In this document: piece after piece, positions 53,628 to 63,489 of the stretch
How positions within the stretch are numbered: position 1 is the first letter of the stretch
Layout of the letters: every line of letters starts with the position of its first letter
NCBI RefSeq assembly: GCF_001418015.1
Contig: NZ_LIQG01000026.1
Span: 558,001-622,000, forward strand
Direction of reading: 5' to 3'
From: Lacinutrix mariniflava
Lineage (GTDB): Bacteria > Bacteroidota > Bacteroidia > Flavobacteriales > Flavobacteriaceae
DNA: 64,000 nucleotides
Notes under the pieces: model-generated
The model's database searches: none
What the model was told of the DNA's origin: nothing
Seen by the model: the letters and a program-made list of their open reading frames with translations, nothing else
Program-made: the position numbers and the translations under genes

Positions 53628-54703
53628 TATTGATTTTCTTCAATATTCTCTATCATGCCTAGTTTTTTAGCTTTTACTTCCCAGTTTTTTCTAGCTTGAT
53701 GTTGTAGATCGCTTATAGTATCGCTTTCGTCCATAATTTCCAAACCAAGAAGCGTTTCTATAACATCTTCCATTGTTACAATACCACTTACAGTTCCATA
53801 CTCATCGACTACAGAAGCTAAGTGATTTTTGCTTTCAACTAATTTTTCGAATAAAGTTGGAATAGGCGTATTACGCTCTACAATAATAATATCACGTTTT
53901 AATTCTGATAGTTTTTTAGAGCCATTTCCTAAGGCCATTTCTTTATAGATTTCATCTTTAAGAACAACTCCTTTTATATTGTTTTCAGAATCTGAAAACA
54001 CAGGAATTCTAGAAAATTTAAGATTCAGATTATCGTTAAAAAAATCTTCAACGGTTGTGTTTTCATTTTCAGTTTTCATAACCGTTCTAGGAGTCATGAT
54101 ATCTTTAACATTTATGTCTTTAAAAGTTAATAGGTTTTTTATGATTTTACTTTCGTTATCTACAAAAACACCTTCTTCATGAGCCATGTCTGCCATCACT
54201 AAAAAGCCTTCGCGACTTAAAATGCTTCCATGACCTTTACCACCAATTAACTTTGTAGTTAACTGCATTAACCATAATAAACCTGTCCATTTTAAAGGAA
54301 AAATTAAAATATTAAGGGCGGTAGTAGTAAAACCTGCTAAACTTTTCCAGTAAGTTGCACCAATAGTTTTTGGGATAATTTCTGAAGCTACTAATATTAA
54401 AATAGTCATTACTGCCGAAACGATAAATACACCATATCCATCGCCACTTCCGTAAAGGCCTTCGGCTTCTTTACCTACCAAAATTGCACCAACGGTGTGA
54501 GCAATAGTGTTTAAAGTAAGGATAGCAATTAATGGTCTGTCTACGTCTTTTTTAAGTTCTTCTAAGTTTTCGGCAAAAGCTTTTCCTTCTTGTTTTTTTA
54601 AGTTAATAAATGTTGGTGTAACACTTAAAAGTACAGCTTCTAAAATAGAGCATAAAAAAGAAAAGAAAATAGATATAACGCCGTAAAATAATAATAATCC
54701 CAT
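53627..54703 (-). CDS. CNNM/CorC-type membrane protein (hemolysin family)
   Basis: 358 aa. A CNNM (DUF21) domain with four TM segments spans residues 1-180 (FYGVISIFFSFLCSILEAVL), followed by a CBS pair (DIMTPRTVMKTENENTTVED; HLASVVDEYGTVSGIVTMED). The corC_HlyC C-terminal domain is missing. It probably exports Mg or Co ions. Confidence 0.9.
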   Translation of the reverse strand: MGLLLFYGVISIFFSFLCSILEAVLLSVTPTFINLKKQEGKAFAENLEELKKDVDRPLIAILTLNTIAHTVGAILVGKEAEGLYGSGDGYGVFIVSAVMTILILVASEIIPKTIGATYWKSLAGFTTTALNILIFPLKWTGLLWLMQLTTKLIGGKGHGSILSREGFLVMADMAHEEGVFVDNESKIIKNLLTFKDINVKDIMTPRTVMKTENENTTVEDFFNDNLNLKFSRIPVFSDSENNIKGVVLKDEIYKEMALGNGSKKLSELKRDIIIVERNTPIPTLFEKLVESKNHLASVVDEYGTVSGIVTMEDVIETLLGLEIMDESDTISDLQHQARKNWEVKAKKLGMIENIEENQ

Positions 54704-54732
54704 GAATTGATTTTGGTTTGTTTGTGGCTAAT

Positions 54733-55722
54733 TTACGATATTAATTTTACTACATCTTTTGCGAAATAACTCGCAATTATATCTGCACCAGCACGTTTAA
54801 TGGCTGTAATTTGTTCCATCATAACAGCATCGTGGTCTAACCAACCTTTTTCGGCAGCAGCTTTAAGCATAGAGTACTCTCCAGAAACTTGATAGACAGC
54901 AACAGGTACATCGACTTCATTTTTAATTTCGCGTACAATATCTAAATAGCATAAACCTGGTTTTACCATAACAATATCTGCGCCTTCATCAATATCCATT
55001 TCGGTTTCGCGTAACGCTTCAAAACGATTTGCGTAATCCATTTGGTATGTTTTTTTATCTTTCGGAATATCTAAAGCATCTACAGGAGCAGAGTCTAAAG
55101 CATCACGAAAAGGACCATAAAAAGCAGAGGCATATTTAGCTGAATAACTCATGATTCCTGTATCAGTATAACCTTCATCTTCTAAAGCTTCACGAATAGA
55201 TAGAATACGACCATCCATCATGTCGCTAGGTGCTAGAAAATCGGCTCCAGCTTCGGCATGAGAAAGACTCATTTCTGTTAATACATCAACACTCTCATCG
55301 TTAATTACTTTACCATCTTCTATAATACCATCGTGTCCGTAAACCGAGTAAGGATCTAGTGCAACATCCGTCATCACTAGCATATCTGGACAAGCATTTT
55401 TTACCGTTTTAATAGCACGTTGCATTAATCCATCAGGATTTATAGCCTCGGTTCCTTTATTATCTTTTAAATTATCTGGTACTTTTACAAATAGTAATAC
55501 AGATTTTAAACCTAGCTTCCAAAGCTCTTTAACTTCGGCTTGTAATAAATCTAAGCTGTAACGATAGTAATTTGGCATAGAAGCAATTTCTTCTTTTATA
55601 CCTTTTCCTTCAACCACAAAAAGTGGTACTAAAAAATCGTTTGGAGATATTATAGTTTCTCTAACTAAACTTCTTATGGCTTCGTTAGTTCTTAATCTTC
55701 TATTTCTTTTTATTGGATACAT
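54733..55722 (-). CDS. hemB: Porphobilinogen synthase (delta-aminolevulinate dehydratase)
   Basis: 329 aa from MYPIKRNRRLRTNEAIRSLV at 55722; an upstream ATG at 55773 is disfavoured. It condenses two 5-aminolevulinates. Schiff-base lysines are in FYGPFRDAL...(K) and ADIVMVKPGLCYLD. The metal-site segment reads MTDVALDPYSVYGHDGI with Asp/Ala in place of the zinc cysteines, so this is the Mg-type enzyme. First of the heme genes met from the left, but probably its own transcript. Confidence 0.96.
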   Translation of the reverse strand: MYPIKRNRRLRTNEAIRSLVRETIISPNDFLVPLFVVEGKGIKEEIASMPNYYRYSLDLLQAEVKELWKLGLKSVLLFVKVPDNLKDNKGTEAINPDGLMQRAIKTVKNACPDMLVMTDVALDPYSVYGHDGIIEDGKVINDESVDVLTEMSLSHAEAGADFLAPSDMMDGRILSIREALEDEGYTDTGIMSYSAKYASAFYGPFRDALDSAPVDALDIPKDKKTYQMDYANRFEALRETEMDIDEGADIVMVKPGLCYLDIVREIKNEVDVPVAVYQVSGEYSMLKAAAEKGWLDHDAVMMEQITAIKRAGADIIASYFAKDVVKLIS

Positions 55723-55842
55723 AGTTTTATTACTTTTAACGAATACAAAGTTAATGATTATACCAATTAACAAGCGAAATGAAGCTTACATTATTTAAAT
55801 TAATAGGCTTGCTTTATTTATTGGAATTAAACCATTTTATAA

Positions 55843-58479
55843 TTGATTGAATCTTTAGATACATTAGAATTTATTTTTCCTTGGAGAAGTTATCAAGCAG
55901 AGTTATTGAAGCATTTTGATAGCCACATGGCAGATAATCATTTTCACGTTATTGCACCTCCAGGTTCTGGTAAAACAATTTTAGGAATTGAAATTCTTAG
56001 ACGTTTAGGAAAAAAGACTTTAGTGCTTGCTCCAACGCTTACCATAAGAAATCAATGGAAAGATAGATTGCAAACGTTTTTTTCTGAAGGTGAAACATTT
56101 AGTAATTTCTCTTTTAATATTAAAGAACCAAGCGATGTTACTTTTTCTACCTATCAATCGCTTCACGCTTTTTATAAAACGTTCGAAGACAAGAACGACT
56201 ATTATAAGTTTTTTAAAAAGCATGATATTGAAACACTTGTTTTAGATGAAGCACACCATTTAAAAAATGCATGGTGGACGTGTTTAATGGACTTGAAAAA
56301 CAACAGTTCGTTTTATATGGTTTCGCTAACAGCAACTCCTCCTTACGATAGTAGTAGAGCAGAAGTTTCTAAATATTTTACATTGTGTGGTGAGGTAGAC
56401 GATGAAATTGCTGTGCCAGATTTAGTAAAGGAAGGCGATTTGTGCGCACATCAAGATTATGTGTATTTCTCGAAACCAGACGATTTAGAGATTAATTTTA
56501 TAGTAGATTATAGACGTAAAATTGCAGATTTTAAGGATAACCTTTTGGAAGATGCCAGTTTTATTCAATTTTTATTAAATCATAGGTTTTATAAAAATCC
56601 GAACTGGAATTTAGATGCCTTGTACGCTAACACTAAATACTTTTCTTCAATATTAATTGCTTTACATGCCTGTGGTTTTTCAATAGAATTAGAAAAATTA
56701 GAAATCCTTGGTTTCAATAAAGATGAAGCGATTAAGCTTCCTAAGTTTGAGTTAGAATGGCTTCAAGTTTTACTTCAAAATATATTAGTTGAAGATAGAG
56801 AGGAGCTTTTAGAGGATGAAAAATATTTAAAAACTTTAGAAAAACAGTTACGCCTTTTAAATACTTTCGAGCGTAATAAAGTAGACTTTAGAGGTGATGA
56901 TTTAATTTACAAATCGTTATCAAATAGTCCAAGTAAGCTTAAAAGTATTGTAAGTATTATTGATAGTGAAAGAACACATTTAAAAGAAAATTTACGTTGT
57001 GTTATTCTTACAGATTATATAAGAAAAGAGTTTTTAACGACAAAAGTGAATGACATTAGTGAGATAGATAAAATAGGTGTTATTTCTATCTTTCAATACG
57101 TTAGATGTTATTGTGGTAATAAAGAAGAGCTTGCTGTACTTTCTGGTAGTATTATTATAATTCATAAATCTATTGTAAACGCATTGCTTACTATAGAAAG
57201 CGAAGACGACTTTTCTATTAAACCATTAGAAATTGACGCTTCTTTTTTGCAAGTAACACCGAATACAACAGCTAAAAAAACCATAGTAAGTAGTATTACA
57301 AAACTGTTTGAAAACGGAACGATAAAAGTACTTGTTGGTACAAAATCTTTATTAGGCGAAGGTTGGGATGCACCTTCAATAAACAGTTTAATTCTAGCTT
57401 CTTTTGTAGGTTCGTTTGTGTCCTCAAACCAAATGCGAGGTAGAGCTATTAGAACAGATGCAAATACTCCCAATAAAACAGGAAGCATTTGGCATTTAGC
57501 AAGTATAGATCCAACGCAAGATGATGGTGGAAGAGAGGTTGAAATATTAAAACGACGTTTTGAAGCTTTTGTTGGTGTAACCAATAATGCAATTCCGTTT
57601 ATTTCTAATGGGTTTGAACGTTTGTACTTTCCTAAAAACATAAAACCAGATACTATTGAAGCCTTAAACACGCATACATTAGATCAAGCAAAGCAGAGGA
57701 GTAATGTTATTGCAAAATGGAAAAGTAGTATTGGTAGTGGAACAAAATTGACCAAACAAGTAAAACTTATTCATTATAAAAATGTGCCTTTTAAAAAGCA
57801 AAAACAGATTTACTATTTTGATATTTTACGCTTTTTTACTGTGGAATTACTTTTAGGTTTTATGGTATTCTATGTAGAGTTTATAATTAAAAGCGCAGCT
57901 ATTGCTTTACATCAAGGTGTTCTGTACTTTTTATACTCATTATTAATTGCGCTTTTAGGTGCTTTTGGATACAAGTTTTACAAAGCGATTAAGTTGTATT
58001 TGCGATATGGTTTTTTGTACAAAAAAATAAAAAAAATGGGATTAGTAATCCTAGATACTTTAGACGATTTAAAGTTACTAACTACTAATAAAAGTAATAT
58101 TACTGTAGATTCTTACGTCTTAAATAAAGGAGATGTAGTTTGCAACTTAGTTGGCGCAAATGCATTAGAAAATTCAATATTTTCTAATGCGCTTACAGAA
58201 CTTTTAGAGCCAATAGATTCGCCTCGCTATTTAATTATTAAAACAAATATCTTTAGAAAAAAGTTAGATGTAGAGAGTTTTTATCCTGTTCCAGATGTTT
58301 TTGGTGATAAGAAAGAAAACGCTGTTTTGTTTCAGAAGCATTGGACCAACTATCTTGGAAAAAACAAGTTAGTATACACTAGACAATTTGATGGTAGAAA
58401 ACTGCTTTTAAAAGCTAGGTTGTTTCATGTTTATAATGCTTTTAGTAAGATGACAAAGGAGGTTGTGGTTTGGAAGTAG
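55843..58479 (+). CDS. SF2 (DEAH) helicase-like protein with membrane segments
   Basis: 878 aa, TTG start at 55843 (MIESLDTLEFIFPWRSYQ). Motif I is VIAPPGSGKT (39-45), Ia LVLAPTLTIRNQW, motif II LDEAHHL (DEAH at 135-138), motif III SLTATPPYDS, and motifs IV-VI KVLVGTKSLLGEGWDAPSIN with QMRGRAIRTD. After the helicase core, residues about 660-715 form two hydrophobic segments (LGFMVFYVEFIIKSAAIAL; LYFLYSLLIALLGAFGY), followed by an unrecognised cytosolic domain of about 150 residues. A helicase core tethered to the membrane is unusual and suggests a defence or nucleic-acid sensing role, but that is inference. It is the only plus-strand gene in the heme region. Confidence 0.88.
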   Translation: MIESLDTLEFIFPWRSYQAELLKHFDSHMADNHFHVIAPPGSGKTILGIEILRRLGKKTLVLAPTLTIRNQWKDRLQTFFSEGETFSNFSFNIKEPSDVTFSTYQSLHAFYKTFEDKNDYYKFFKKHDIETLVLDEAHHLKNAWWTCLMDLKNNSSFYMVSLTATPPYDSSRAEVSKYFTLCGEVDDEIAVPDLVKEGDLCAHQDYVYFSKPDDLEINFIVDYRRKIADFKDNLLEDASFIQFLLNHRFYKNPNWNLDALYANTKYFSSILIALHACGFSIELEKLEILGFNKDEAIKLPKFELEWLQVLLQNILVEDREELLEDEKYLKTLEKQLRLLNTFERNKVDFRGDDLIYKSLSNSPSKLKSIVSIIDSERTHLKENLRCVILTDYIRKEFLTTKVNDISEIDKIGVISIFQYVRCYCGNKEELAVLSGSIIIIHKSIVNALLTIESEDDFSIKPLEIDASFLQVTPNTTAKKTIVSSITKLFENGTIKVLVGTKSLLGEGWDAPSINSLILASFVGSFVSSNQMRGRAIRTDANTPNKTGSIWHLASIDPTQDDGGREVEILKRRFEAFVGVTNNAIPFISNGFERLYFPKNIKPDTIEALNTHTLDQAKQRSNVIAKWKSSIGSGTKLTKQVKLIHYKNVPFKKQKQIYYFDILRFFTVELLLGFMVFYVEFIIKSAAIALHQGVLYFLYSLLIALLGAFGYKFYKAIKLYLRYGFLYKKIKKMGLVILDTLDDLKLLTTNKSNITVDSYVLNKGDVVCNLVGANALENSIFSNALTELLEPIDSPRYLIIKTNIFRKKLDVESFYPVPDVFGDKKENAVLFQKHWTNYLGKNKLVYTRQFDGRKLLLKARLFHVYNAFSKMTKEVVVWK

Positions 58480-58482
58480 TTT

Positions 58483-58872
58483 TTAATCTTTAAAAAGCCC
58501 TAAATATTTCCAATTTCCATCCTCTCTCACAAAAGCAGACTTTTCATGAATAACATCAACACTTCCATTTTCATAAAATGAAGCATCAAATGTTACTGTA
58601 CCTTCTTCGTCATTCTTTAAGCCTTTAGTAGTTTCAAGTACTTCAAGTTTTATCCATTCTACAGATTTTGCCCACTTTACAATGGCTTTCTTTTCGGTTA
58701 TTGGTCTTGTAGAACTATGGTGTGTATGCATTAAATAATCGCCATTAGCTAGAACAAAAGCGCTATATCTTGAACGCATTAATTGTTGAGCTGTTTCTGT
58801 TTTTCCATTATTTAAATGAAATACTTCGCAGCATGCTTTGTAGGTTTTATTGTTTCCGCAGTAGCAATTCAT
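58483..58872 (-). CDS. SEC-C motif / YchJ-family protein
   Basis: 129 aa. MNCYCGNNKTYKACCEVFH is the zinc-binding SEC-C motif. An NTF2-like fold follows (LMRSRYSAFVLANGDYLMHT; WIKLEVLETTKG). Function unknown. It ends 4 bp from the convergent helicase gene. Confidence 0.88.
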   Translation of the reverse strand: MNCYCGNNKTYKACCEVFHLNNGKTETAQQLMRSRYSAFVLANGDYLMHTHHSSTRPITEKKAIVKWAKSVEWIKLEVLETTKGLKNDEEGTVTFDASFYENGSVDVIHEKSAFVREDGNWKYLGLFKD

Positions 58873-58882
58873 ATTTAAAAAA

Positions 58883-59653
58883 CTAGTCTAAATTTCTTAT
58901 AAATTTTTCTACGTTTATTTCTACATCATCTTCACCTTGTTGATCAAACGGATTTTCTAAATGCGATTGTATATTATCTAAAGCTACCAAAATAACACTA
59001 AACATTATTGGCACAGCATATTGTAAACCGTAATTATAACTTGTAACACTATGTGCAAAATGAGGCCCGTAAATTATAGGTAAAGCAATAATAAAAATAT
59101 CACTATAAGTACGTAATGTTCTTGGTGTTCTGTATTGGTAAATGTGTTTTATGCGCTCGAAAGAAATCATCATTTTGCTTAAAAACTGATTAGATCTTGA
59201 AGCTTCTCCAGAAGGCAAGCCATGAGACCTTAAGGTTTTTATAAACTGAGAAATAGTATTAAAATTCTCGTATACTTTTTTTTCTGTGTTTTCTAAATCA
59301 CTAATAGGATTTGTAAAAACGTCTGTTAAAGAATTTAGTAAATTCTCTAGATTGGTTTTAATTTCTGCTTTAAGATTTTCTGGCGGATTTTCTAACCAAT
59401 GCGATACTGCAAAGTACAAAGCACGACCATGCGCTTTTATAGAGCCATATTCGTCTAAGGCAACTTCACGACGTTTGTAAGCACCTCCAATAGAGAATAC
59501 AATAGGAAATACAATTGCTGTTCCTATAAGCGTTAAGGGAAAGTCTGCTTTAATCTCAAAATGAATACAAAATGCAGTCGAAGCTATAGCTAAAGCCGTA
59601 ATTACAAATGTTTTCCAGTTGATTATTAAAAAAACACGTTTAAATAATTTCAT
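58883..59653 (-). CDS. Bestrophin-like anion channel protein
   Basis: 256 aa. There are two TM segments near the N-terminus (FVITALAIASTAFCIHFEIK; LIGTAIVFPIVFSIGGAYKR) and two near the C-terminus (DIFIIALPIIYGPHFAHSVT; GLQYAVPIMFSVILVALDNI). The tail IQSHLENPFDQQGEDDVEIN matches the bestrophin/RFP-TM E-NPF-DD signature. Ends 2 bp after hemF on the same strand. Confidence 0.82.
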   Translation of the reverse strand: MKLFKRVFLIINWKTFVITALAIASTAFCIHFEIKADFPLTLIGTAIVFPIVFSIGGAYKRREVALDEYGSIKAHGRALYFAVSHWLENPPENLKAEIKTNLENLLNSLTDVFTNPISDLENTEKKVYENFNTISQFIKTLRSHGLPSGEASRSNQFLSKMMISFERIKHIYQYRTPRTLRTYSDIFIIALPIIYGPHFAHSVTSYNYGLQYAVPIMFSVILVALDNIQSHLENPFDQQGEDDVEINVEKFIRNLD

Positions 59654-59655
59654 AA

Positions 59656-60558
59656 TTATATCCAGTTTTTAGGATTCTGTAATACTTCTACTAAGCGTTC
59701 TTCTTCACTACCAGTTTCTGGTTGGTGGTCGTAAACCCATTGTACATGAGGAGGTAAACTCATTAATATACTTTCTATTCTTCCGTTAGTTTTCAAGCCA
59801 AAAAGTGTGCCTTTATCATGCACTAAATTAAACTCTACATAACGACCACGACGTATTTCTTGCCAATCGCGTTGTGTTTTTGTGTATTCTAAATCTTTTC
59901 TTTTTTCGGCAATAGGAACATAAGCTTCAAGGAAGCTATCTCCAACTTCGGTAACAAAGTTGTACCAATTTGGCATGCTCATGTCTTCTGAAGCTTTACA
60001 ATAATCGAAAAATAAACCGCCAATACCACGTCCTTCGTTACGGTGTGCATTGTAAAAATACTCGTCGCAACGCGCTTTGTATTTAGGGTAAAATTCTGGA
60101 TTGTGTTTGTCGCAAGCAGTTTTGCAGGTTTGGTGAAAATGTGTAGCATCTTCATCAAACAAATAATAAGGTGTTAAGTCTTGACCGCCACCAAACCATT
60201 GGTCTACAATATTTCCTTCTTTATCATACATTTCGAAATAGCGCCAATTTGCATGTACCGTTGGAACCATTGGGTTTTTAGGATGTAAAACAAGGCTTAA
60301 TCCGCAGGCAAAAAAATCTGCATCTTCGACACCAAAATACTTTTGCATAGAGTCTGGTAGTTTTCCATGTACACCAGAAATATTAACGCCTCCTTTTTCA
60401 AAAACGTTTCCGTTTTCTATAACTCTTGTTCGTCCGCCACCACCTTCTGGTCGTTTCCAGATGTCTTCTTGAAAAGTCGCTTTTCCGTCAACTTTTTCTA
60501 GACCTGCTGTAATAGTGTCTTGTAATTGATGTATGTATTTGAAAAATTTGTCTTTCAT
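59656..60558 (-). CDS. hemF: Oxygen-dependent coproporphyrinogen III oxidase
   Basis: 300 aa. Family blocks GGGGRTRVIENGNVFEKGGV, HANWRYFEMYD, WFGGGQDLTPYYLFDEDATH, RRGRYVEFNLVHDKGTLFGL and ILMSLPPHVQWVYDH are all present. It oxidatively decarboxylates coproporphyrinogen III. It follows the tautomerase gene by 2 bp. Confidence 0.97.
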   Translation of the reverse strand: MKDKFFKYIHQLQDTITAGLEKVDGKATFQEDIWKRPEGGGGRTRVIENGNVFEKGGVNISGVHGKLPDSMQKYFGVEDADFFACGLSLVLHPKNPMVPTVHANWRYFEMYDKEGNIVDQWFGGGQDLTPYYLFDEDATHFHQTCKTACDKHNPEFYPKYKARCDEYFYNAHRNEGRGIGGLFFDYCKASEDMSMPNWYNFVTEVGDSFLEAYVPIAEKRKDLEYTKTQRDWQEIRRGRYVEFNLVHDKGTLFGLKTNGRIESILMSLPPHVQWVYDHQPETGSEEERLVEVLQNPKNWI

Positions 60559-60560
60559 TT

Positions 60561-60908
60561 TTATACCATTGATTTGTTACAATATGTTACCTTTTCAAAA
60601 TCTCTTATATTAATTGCAATAAAAGGAATCTCAGGAAACATTAATTTTAATTCGGTTACTATACTCTTAGAAAGCTTCGCTTTTTGTTCGGTTGTTCTGC
60701 CTTCCATAATGTTTGCAAAAACATGAATAAAAGGTTCCTTTTTTCCGCCAACTAAATAGTTTTCTTTAAAAGGATTTAAGCGCACTTTAATATCTGTTTC
60801 ATCAAATAATAAACTGTTATTTGCTGTGTTGTGTACTTTGGTTAAAACAGATTTTGCTTCAACATTATTTAATATATCTTCAGAGCAATCTATTACAAAA
60901 TGTGGCAT
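60561..60908 (-). CDS. CHMI-like tautomerase (5-carboxymethyl-2-hydroxymuconate isomerase family)
   Basis: 115 aa. It begins MPHFVIDCSEDIL, with Pro2 after Met, the catalytic base of the tautomerase superfamily once Met is removed. The later HVFANIMEGRTTEQKAKLSK fits CHMI. No aromatic degradation genes are nearby, so the natural substrate is unknown. Confidence 0.85.
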   Translation of the reverse strand: MPHFVIDCSEDILNNVEAKSVLTKVHNTANNSLLFDETDIKVRLNPFKENYLVGGKKEPFIHVFANIMEGRTTEQKAKLSKSIVTELKLMFPEIPFIAINIRDFEKVTYCNKSMV

Positions 60909-60914
60909 AATTGT

Positions 60915-61448
60915 TTATTTGTATAATTCATATAACTCCATGTCAAGAGGTTCTTCACCTATTGGAGTAAATTCTTTTAGCAACGTTTTTTGCCAAACAA
61001 AACCATTATTTAAAGCCACGTTTACACTTGGTAAATTGTCTTTGTGTGCAATTATTTGAAGTGTCTCTAAATTTAATGTGCTAAAACTATAATTAGACAA
61101 TGCTTTTATAGCTTTAGATACAAGGCCTTGACCTTTAAAATTGTAATCTATACAGTATGCAAGTTCACCTTGTTTTTTAGACCAGTCTAATGCTTTTATG
61201 TAAATAATTGCTGCAAGTTTGTTATTTTGAGCTTGTTTTAAAGTGAATAGAAACTCTTCTTTTTTATTGAATTGCTTCACTTTAGTCTCAACAAATAACT
61301 GCGATAATGTTGGGTTCGAGTTTTCGTTTAAAGTGCCAGGGAAATAGCGTTTAAAACGATCGGAATTTGTTACCATAAAGTCACAAAGCTTCCAGGCATC
61401 TGTTTCTTTAACTGGGCTAATTTCGAAGTCGTCAAACTGTAGAATCAT
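60915..61448 (-). CDS. GNAT-family N-acetyltransferase (RimJ/RimL-like)
   Basis: 177 aa. LAYCIDYNFKGQGLVSKAIK is the acetyl-CoA loop, followed by NLETLQIIAHKDNLPSVNVA typical of the RimJ/L branch. Target unknown. Confidence 0.88.
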   Translation of the reverse strand: MILQFDDFEISPVKETDAWKLCDFMVTNSDRFKRYFPGTLNENSNPTLSQLFVETKVKQFNKKEEFLFTLKQAQNNKLAAIIYIKALDWSKKQGELAYCIDYNFKGQGLVSKAIKALSNYSFSTLNLETLQIIAHKDNLPSVNVALNNGFVWQKTLLKEFTPIGEEPLDMELYELYK

Positions 61449-61470
61449 TATTTAATTTTACGCTAAGTAT

Positions 61471-62244
61471 TTAAACTGCAGGCATTTTTTGTGCTGTTAG
61501 TAATTTGTTTTCGGCTTTAATAGCTTCTACTGTTTTAGTGGTTGCTGCTGTTACGGAAAGTGGTAATACTATAATAATTCCAATTATTGGAATTAATAAA
61601 AATAGCATAAAAACAATACCGTTTCCTATTGCTAAACCTCTATTTTTTCTAACGAAATTAACACTTTCTTCATATTTAAAATGACGTTCTAAAGTGTAGT
61701 CCATATTACCAAATCCAGCATAAAACGCTTGAACTAAGAATATAAGAATAGTGCCTATAATACCAATAACAGGAATAAAACTAATTATAATTAAGGGAAT
61801 AGTAAAGAGTATTTCTTTAAAAAGATTTCGAACGTTAATTCTAATACCTCTCCAAAGTTGTTCTTTAAAAGAGGTCGCTCTATGATCGTGTTTTGTTGTT
61901 CCTGTAAGATGTAATTCGATTTTTTCTGAAACCGGGCTCATAAAAGGAGCAGACAATGCCATTACAATATGCTTATAAAGTATAAAACCTAAAAGAATAA
62001 TAATGGCTCCACCTAAATAACTTGAAATAGAGGTAAAGGTTTCTATTCCTGTTTCCCAAGGCCATATTTTGGCTATAAACCTACCAATGTTATCTGATAA
62101 GGCATAAGCAGTAAAACCAACAATTGTAGCCGTTATAATGCTAATGATGATTGGCACTAAAAAGTAATTCCAGAGCTTTAATTTTGAAATTAATGCGAAT
62201 GTTCCTGTATAGGCTTTGATACCTTTTAAAATGTTTTTAATCAT
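61471..62244 (-). CDS. EI24-domain (CysZ-like) membrane protein
   Basis: 257 aa with several TM segments (FLVPIIISIITATIVGFTAY; YLGGAIIILLGFILYKHIVM; FTIPLIIISFIPVIGIIGTI; GNGIVFMLFLLIPIIGIIIV). EI24/CysZ architecture; possibly sulfate or another small solute. In heme gene strings of Flavobacteria this gene often accompanies hemE. Confidence 0.85.
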   Translation of the reverse strand: MIKNILKGIKAYTGTFALISKLKLWNYFLVPIIISIITATIVGFTAYALSDNIGRFIAKIWPWETGIETFTSISSYLGGAIIILLGFILYKHIVMALSAPFMSPVSEKIELHLTGTTKHDHRATSFKEQLWRGIRINVRNLFKEILFTIPLIIISFIPVIGIIGTILIFLVQAFYAGFGNMDYTLERHFKYEESVNFVRKNRGLAIGNGIVFMLFLLIPIIGIIIVLPLSVTAATTKTVEAIKAENKLLTAQKMPAV

Positions 62245-62312
62245 TAAATAGGTGTTTAATTAAACATGCTTAAAAGACGCAAAAACCAAGATTAAGTTAC
62301 AGGTTCTATTAA

Positions 62313-63341
62313 CTAATTAGCTTTGTACTCTTTTACAGCATCTATAAATGCTTTAGCATTTTCTAACGGAATGTTAGGTAAAATACCATGACCTAAATTT
62401 ACAATATATTTATCTTTACCAAACTCATTAATCATTTGGTGTACCATTTTTTTGATTTCTGCAGGAGGAGAAAATAAACGTGTAGGATCAAAATTACCTT
62501 GCAAAGTAATGTTACCGCCAGTTAAGTAACGTGCGTTTCTTGCAGAACATGTCCAGTCAACACCTAAAGCCGCAGCTCCAGATTTAGACATTTCATCTAA
62601 AGCAAACCAACATCCTTTTCCAAAAGCAATTACCGGTGTAATGTCTTTTAAAGCATCAATTATTTGCTGAATATATTTCCAAGAAAACTCCTGATAATCT
62701 ACAGGAGAAAGCATTCCTCCCCAAGAATCGAATACTTGAACAGCATTAACACCTGCTTTTACTTTTTCTTTTAAGTAAGCAATTGTTGTATCTGTAATTT
62801 TTTGTAATAATTGGTGTGCAGCAACAGGATTTGTAAAACAAAATTCTTTTGCTTTATCAAAGTTTTTAGAACCTTGACCTTGCACACAATAACATAAAAT
62901 GGTCCAAGGAGAACCAGCGAAACCAATTAATGGAATATCGTCGTTTAGTTTCTCTTTAGTCATTTTAATGGCTTCGTAAACGTAGCTTAAGCTTTCTTTT
63001 ACGTCTGGTACAATAACAGTATCGACATCTTTTTGAGTACGAATAGGATTTGGTAAATAAGGTCCAAAATCCGGCTTCATTTGTACTTCGATGTTCATTG
63101 CCTGAGGAATCACTAAAATATCACAGAATAAAATTGCAGCATCCATTCCGTATCTACGAATAGGTTGTACTGTAATTTCACTTGCTAACTCTGGAGTTTG
63201 ACAACGTGTAAAGAAATCGTATTTAGCCTTTATTTCCATAAATTCTGGAAGGTAACGACCTGCTTGACGCATCATCCAAACTGGTGGACGGTCTACTGTT
63301 TCTCCTTTTAATGCTCTTAAAAATAAATCGTTCTTAATCAT
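62313..63341 (-). CDS. hemE: Uroporphyrinogen decarboxylase
   Basis: 342 aa. The N-terminal signature [16 protein letters not shown] is complete. Later blocks are [41 protein letters not shown] and [20 protein letters not shown]. It makes coproporphyrinogen III from uroporphyrinogen III. Confidence 0.97.
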   Translation of the reverse strand: MIKNDLFLRALKGETVDRPPVWMMRQAGRYLPEFMEIKAKYDFFTRCQTPELASEITVQPIRRYGMDAAILFCDILVIPQAMNIEVQMKPDFGPYLPNPIRTQKDVDTVIVPDVKESLSYVYEAIKMTKEKLNDDIPLIGFAGSPWTILCYCVQGQGSKNFDKAKEFCFTNPVAAHQLLQKITDTTIAYLKEKVKAGVNAVQVFDSWGGMLSPVDYQEFSWKYIQQIIDALKDITPVIAFGKGCWFALDEMSKSGAAALGVDWTCSARNARYLTGGNITLQGNFDPTRLFSPPAEIKKMVHQMINEFGKDKYIVNLGHGILPNIPLENAKAFIDAVKEYKAN

Positions 63342-63394
63342 CGCTCTGTTATTCTTGCCTGTGTAATAATCTCTTTTATTGTACTTTACTTTTG

Positions 63395-63481
63395 CAGAGA
63401 GTAAGGGATTCGAACCCTTGGTGCCTTTGCAGGCACACTACCTTTCCAAGGTAGCACGATCGGCCACTCTGTCAACTCTCT
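63395..63481 (-). tRNA. tRNA-Ser(GGA)
   Basis: Minus strand. Acceptor AGAGAGT/ACTCTCT with discriminator G (63395), T-arm AAGGG-TTCGAAT-CCCTT, anticodon arm CTACC-TTGGAAA-GGTAG (anticodon GGA), and long variable arm GTGCC/GGCAC as in class II tRNAs. CCA is not encoded. It lies between hemD and hemE. Confidence 0.95.
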
Positions 63482-63489
63482 ATTTTATT

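Noticed and set aside
57162-57671. 169-aa minus-strand ORF inside the helicase gene
   Set aside because: Antisense to helicase motifs V and VI; no independent support.
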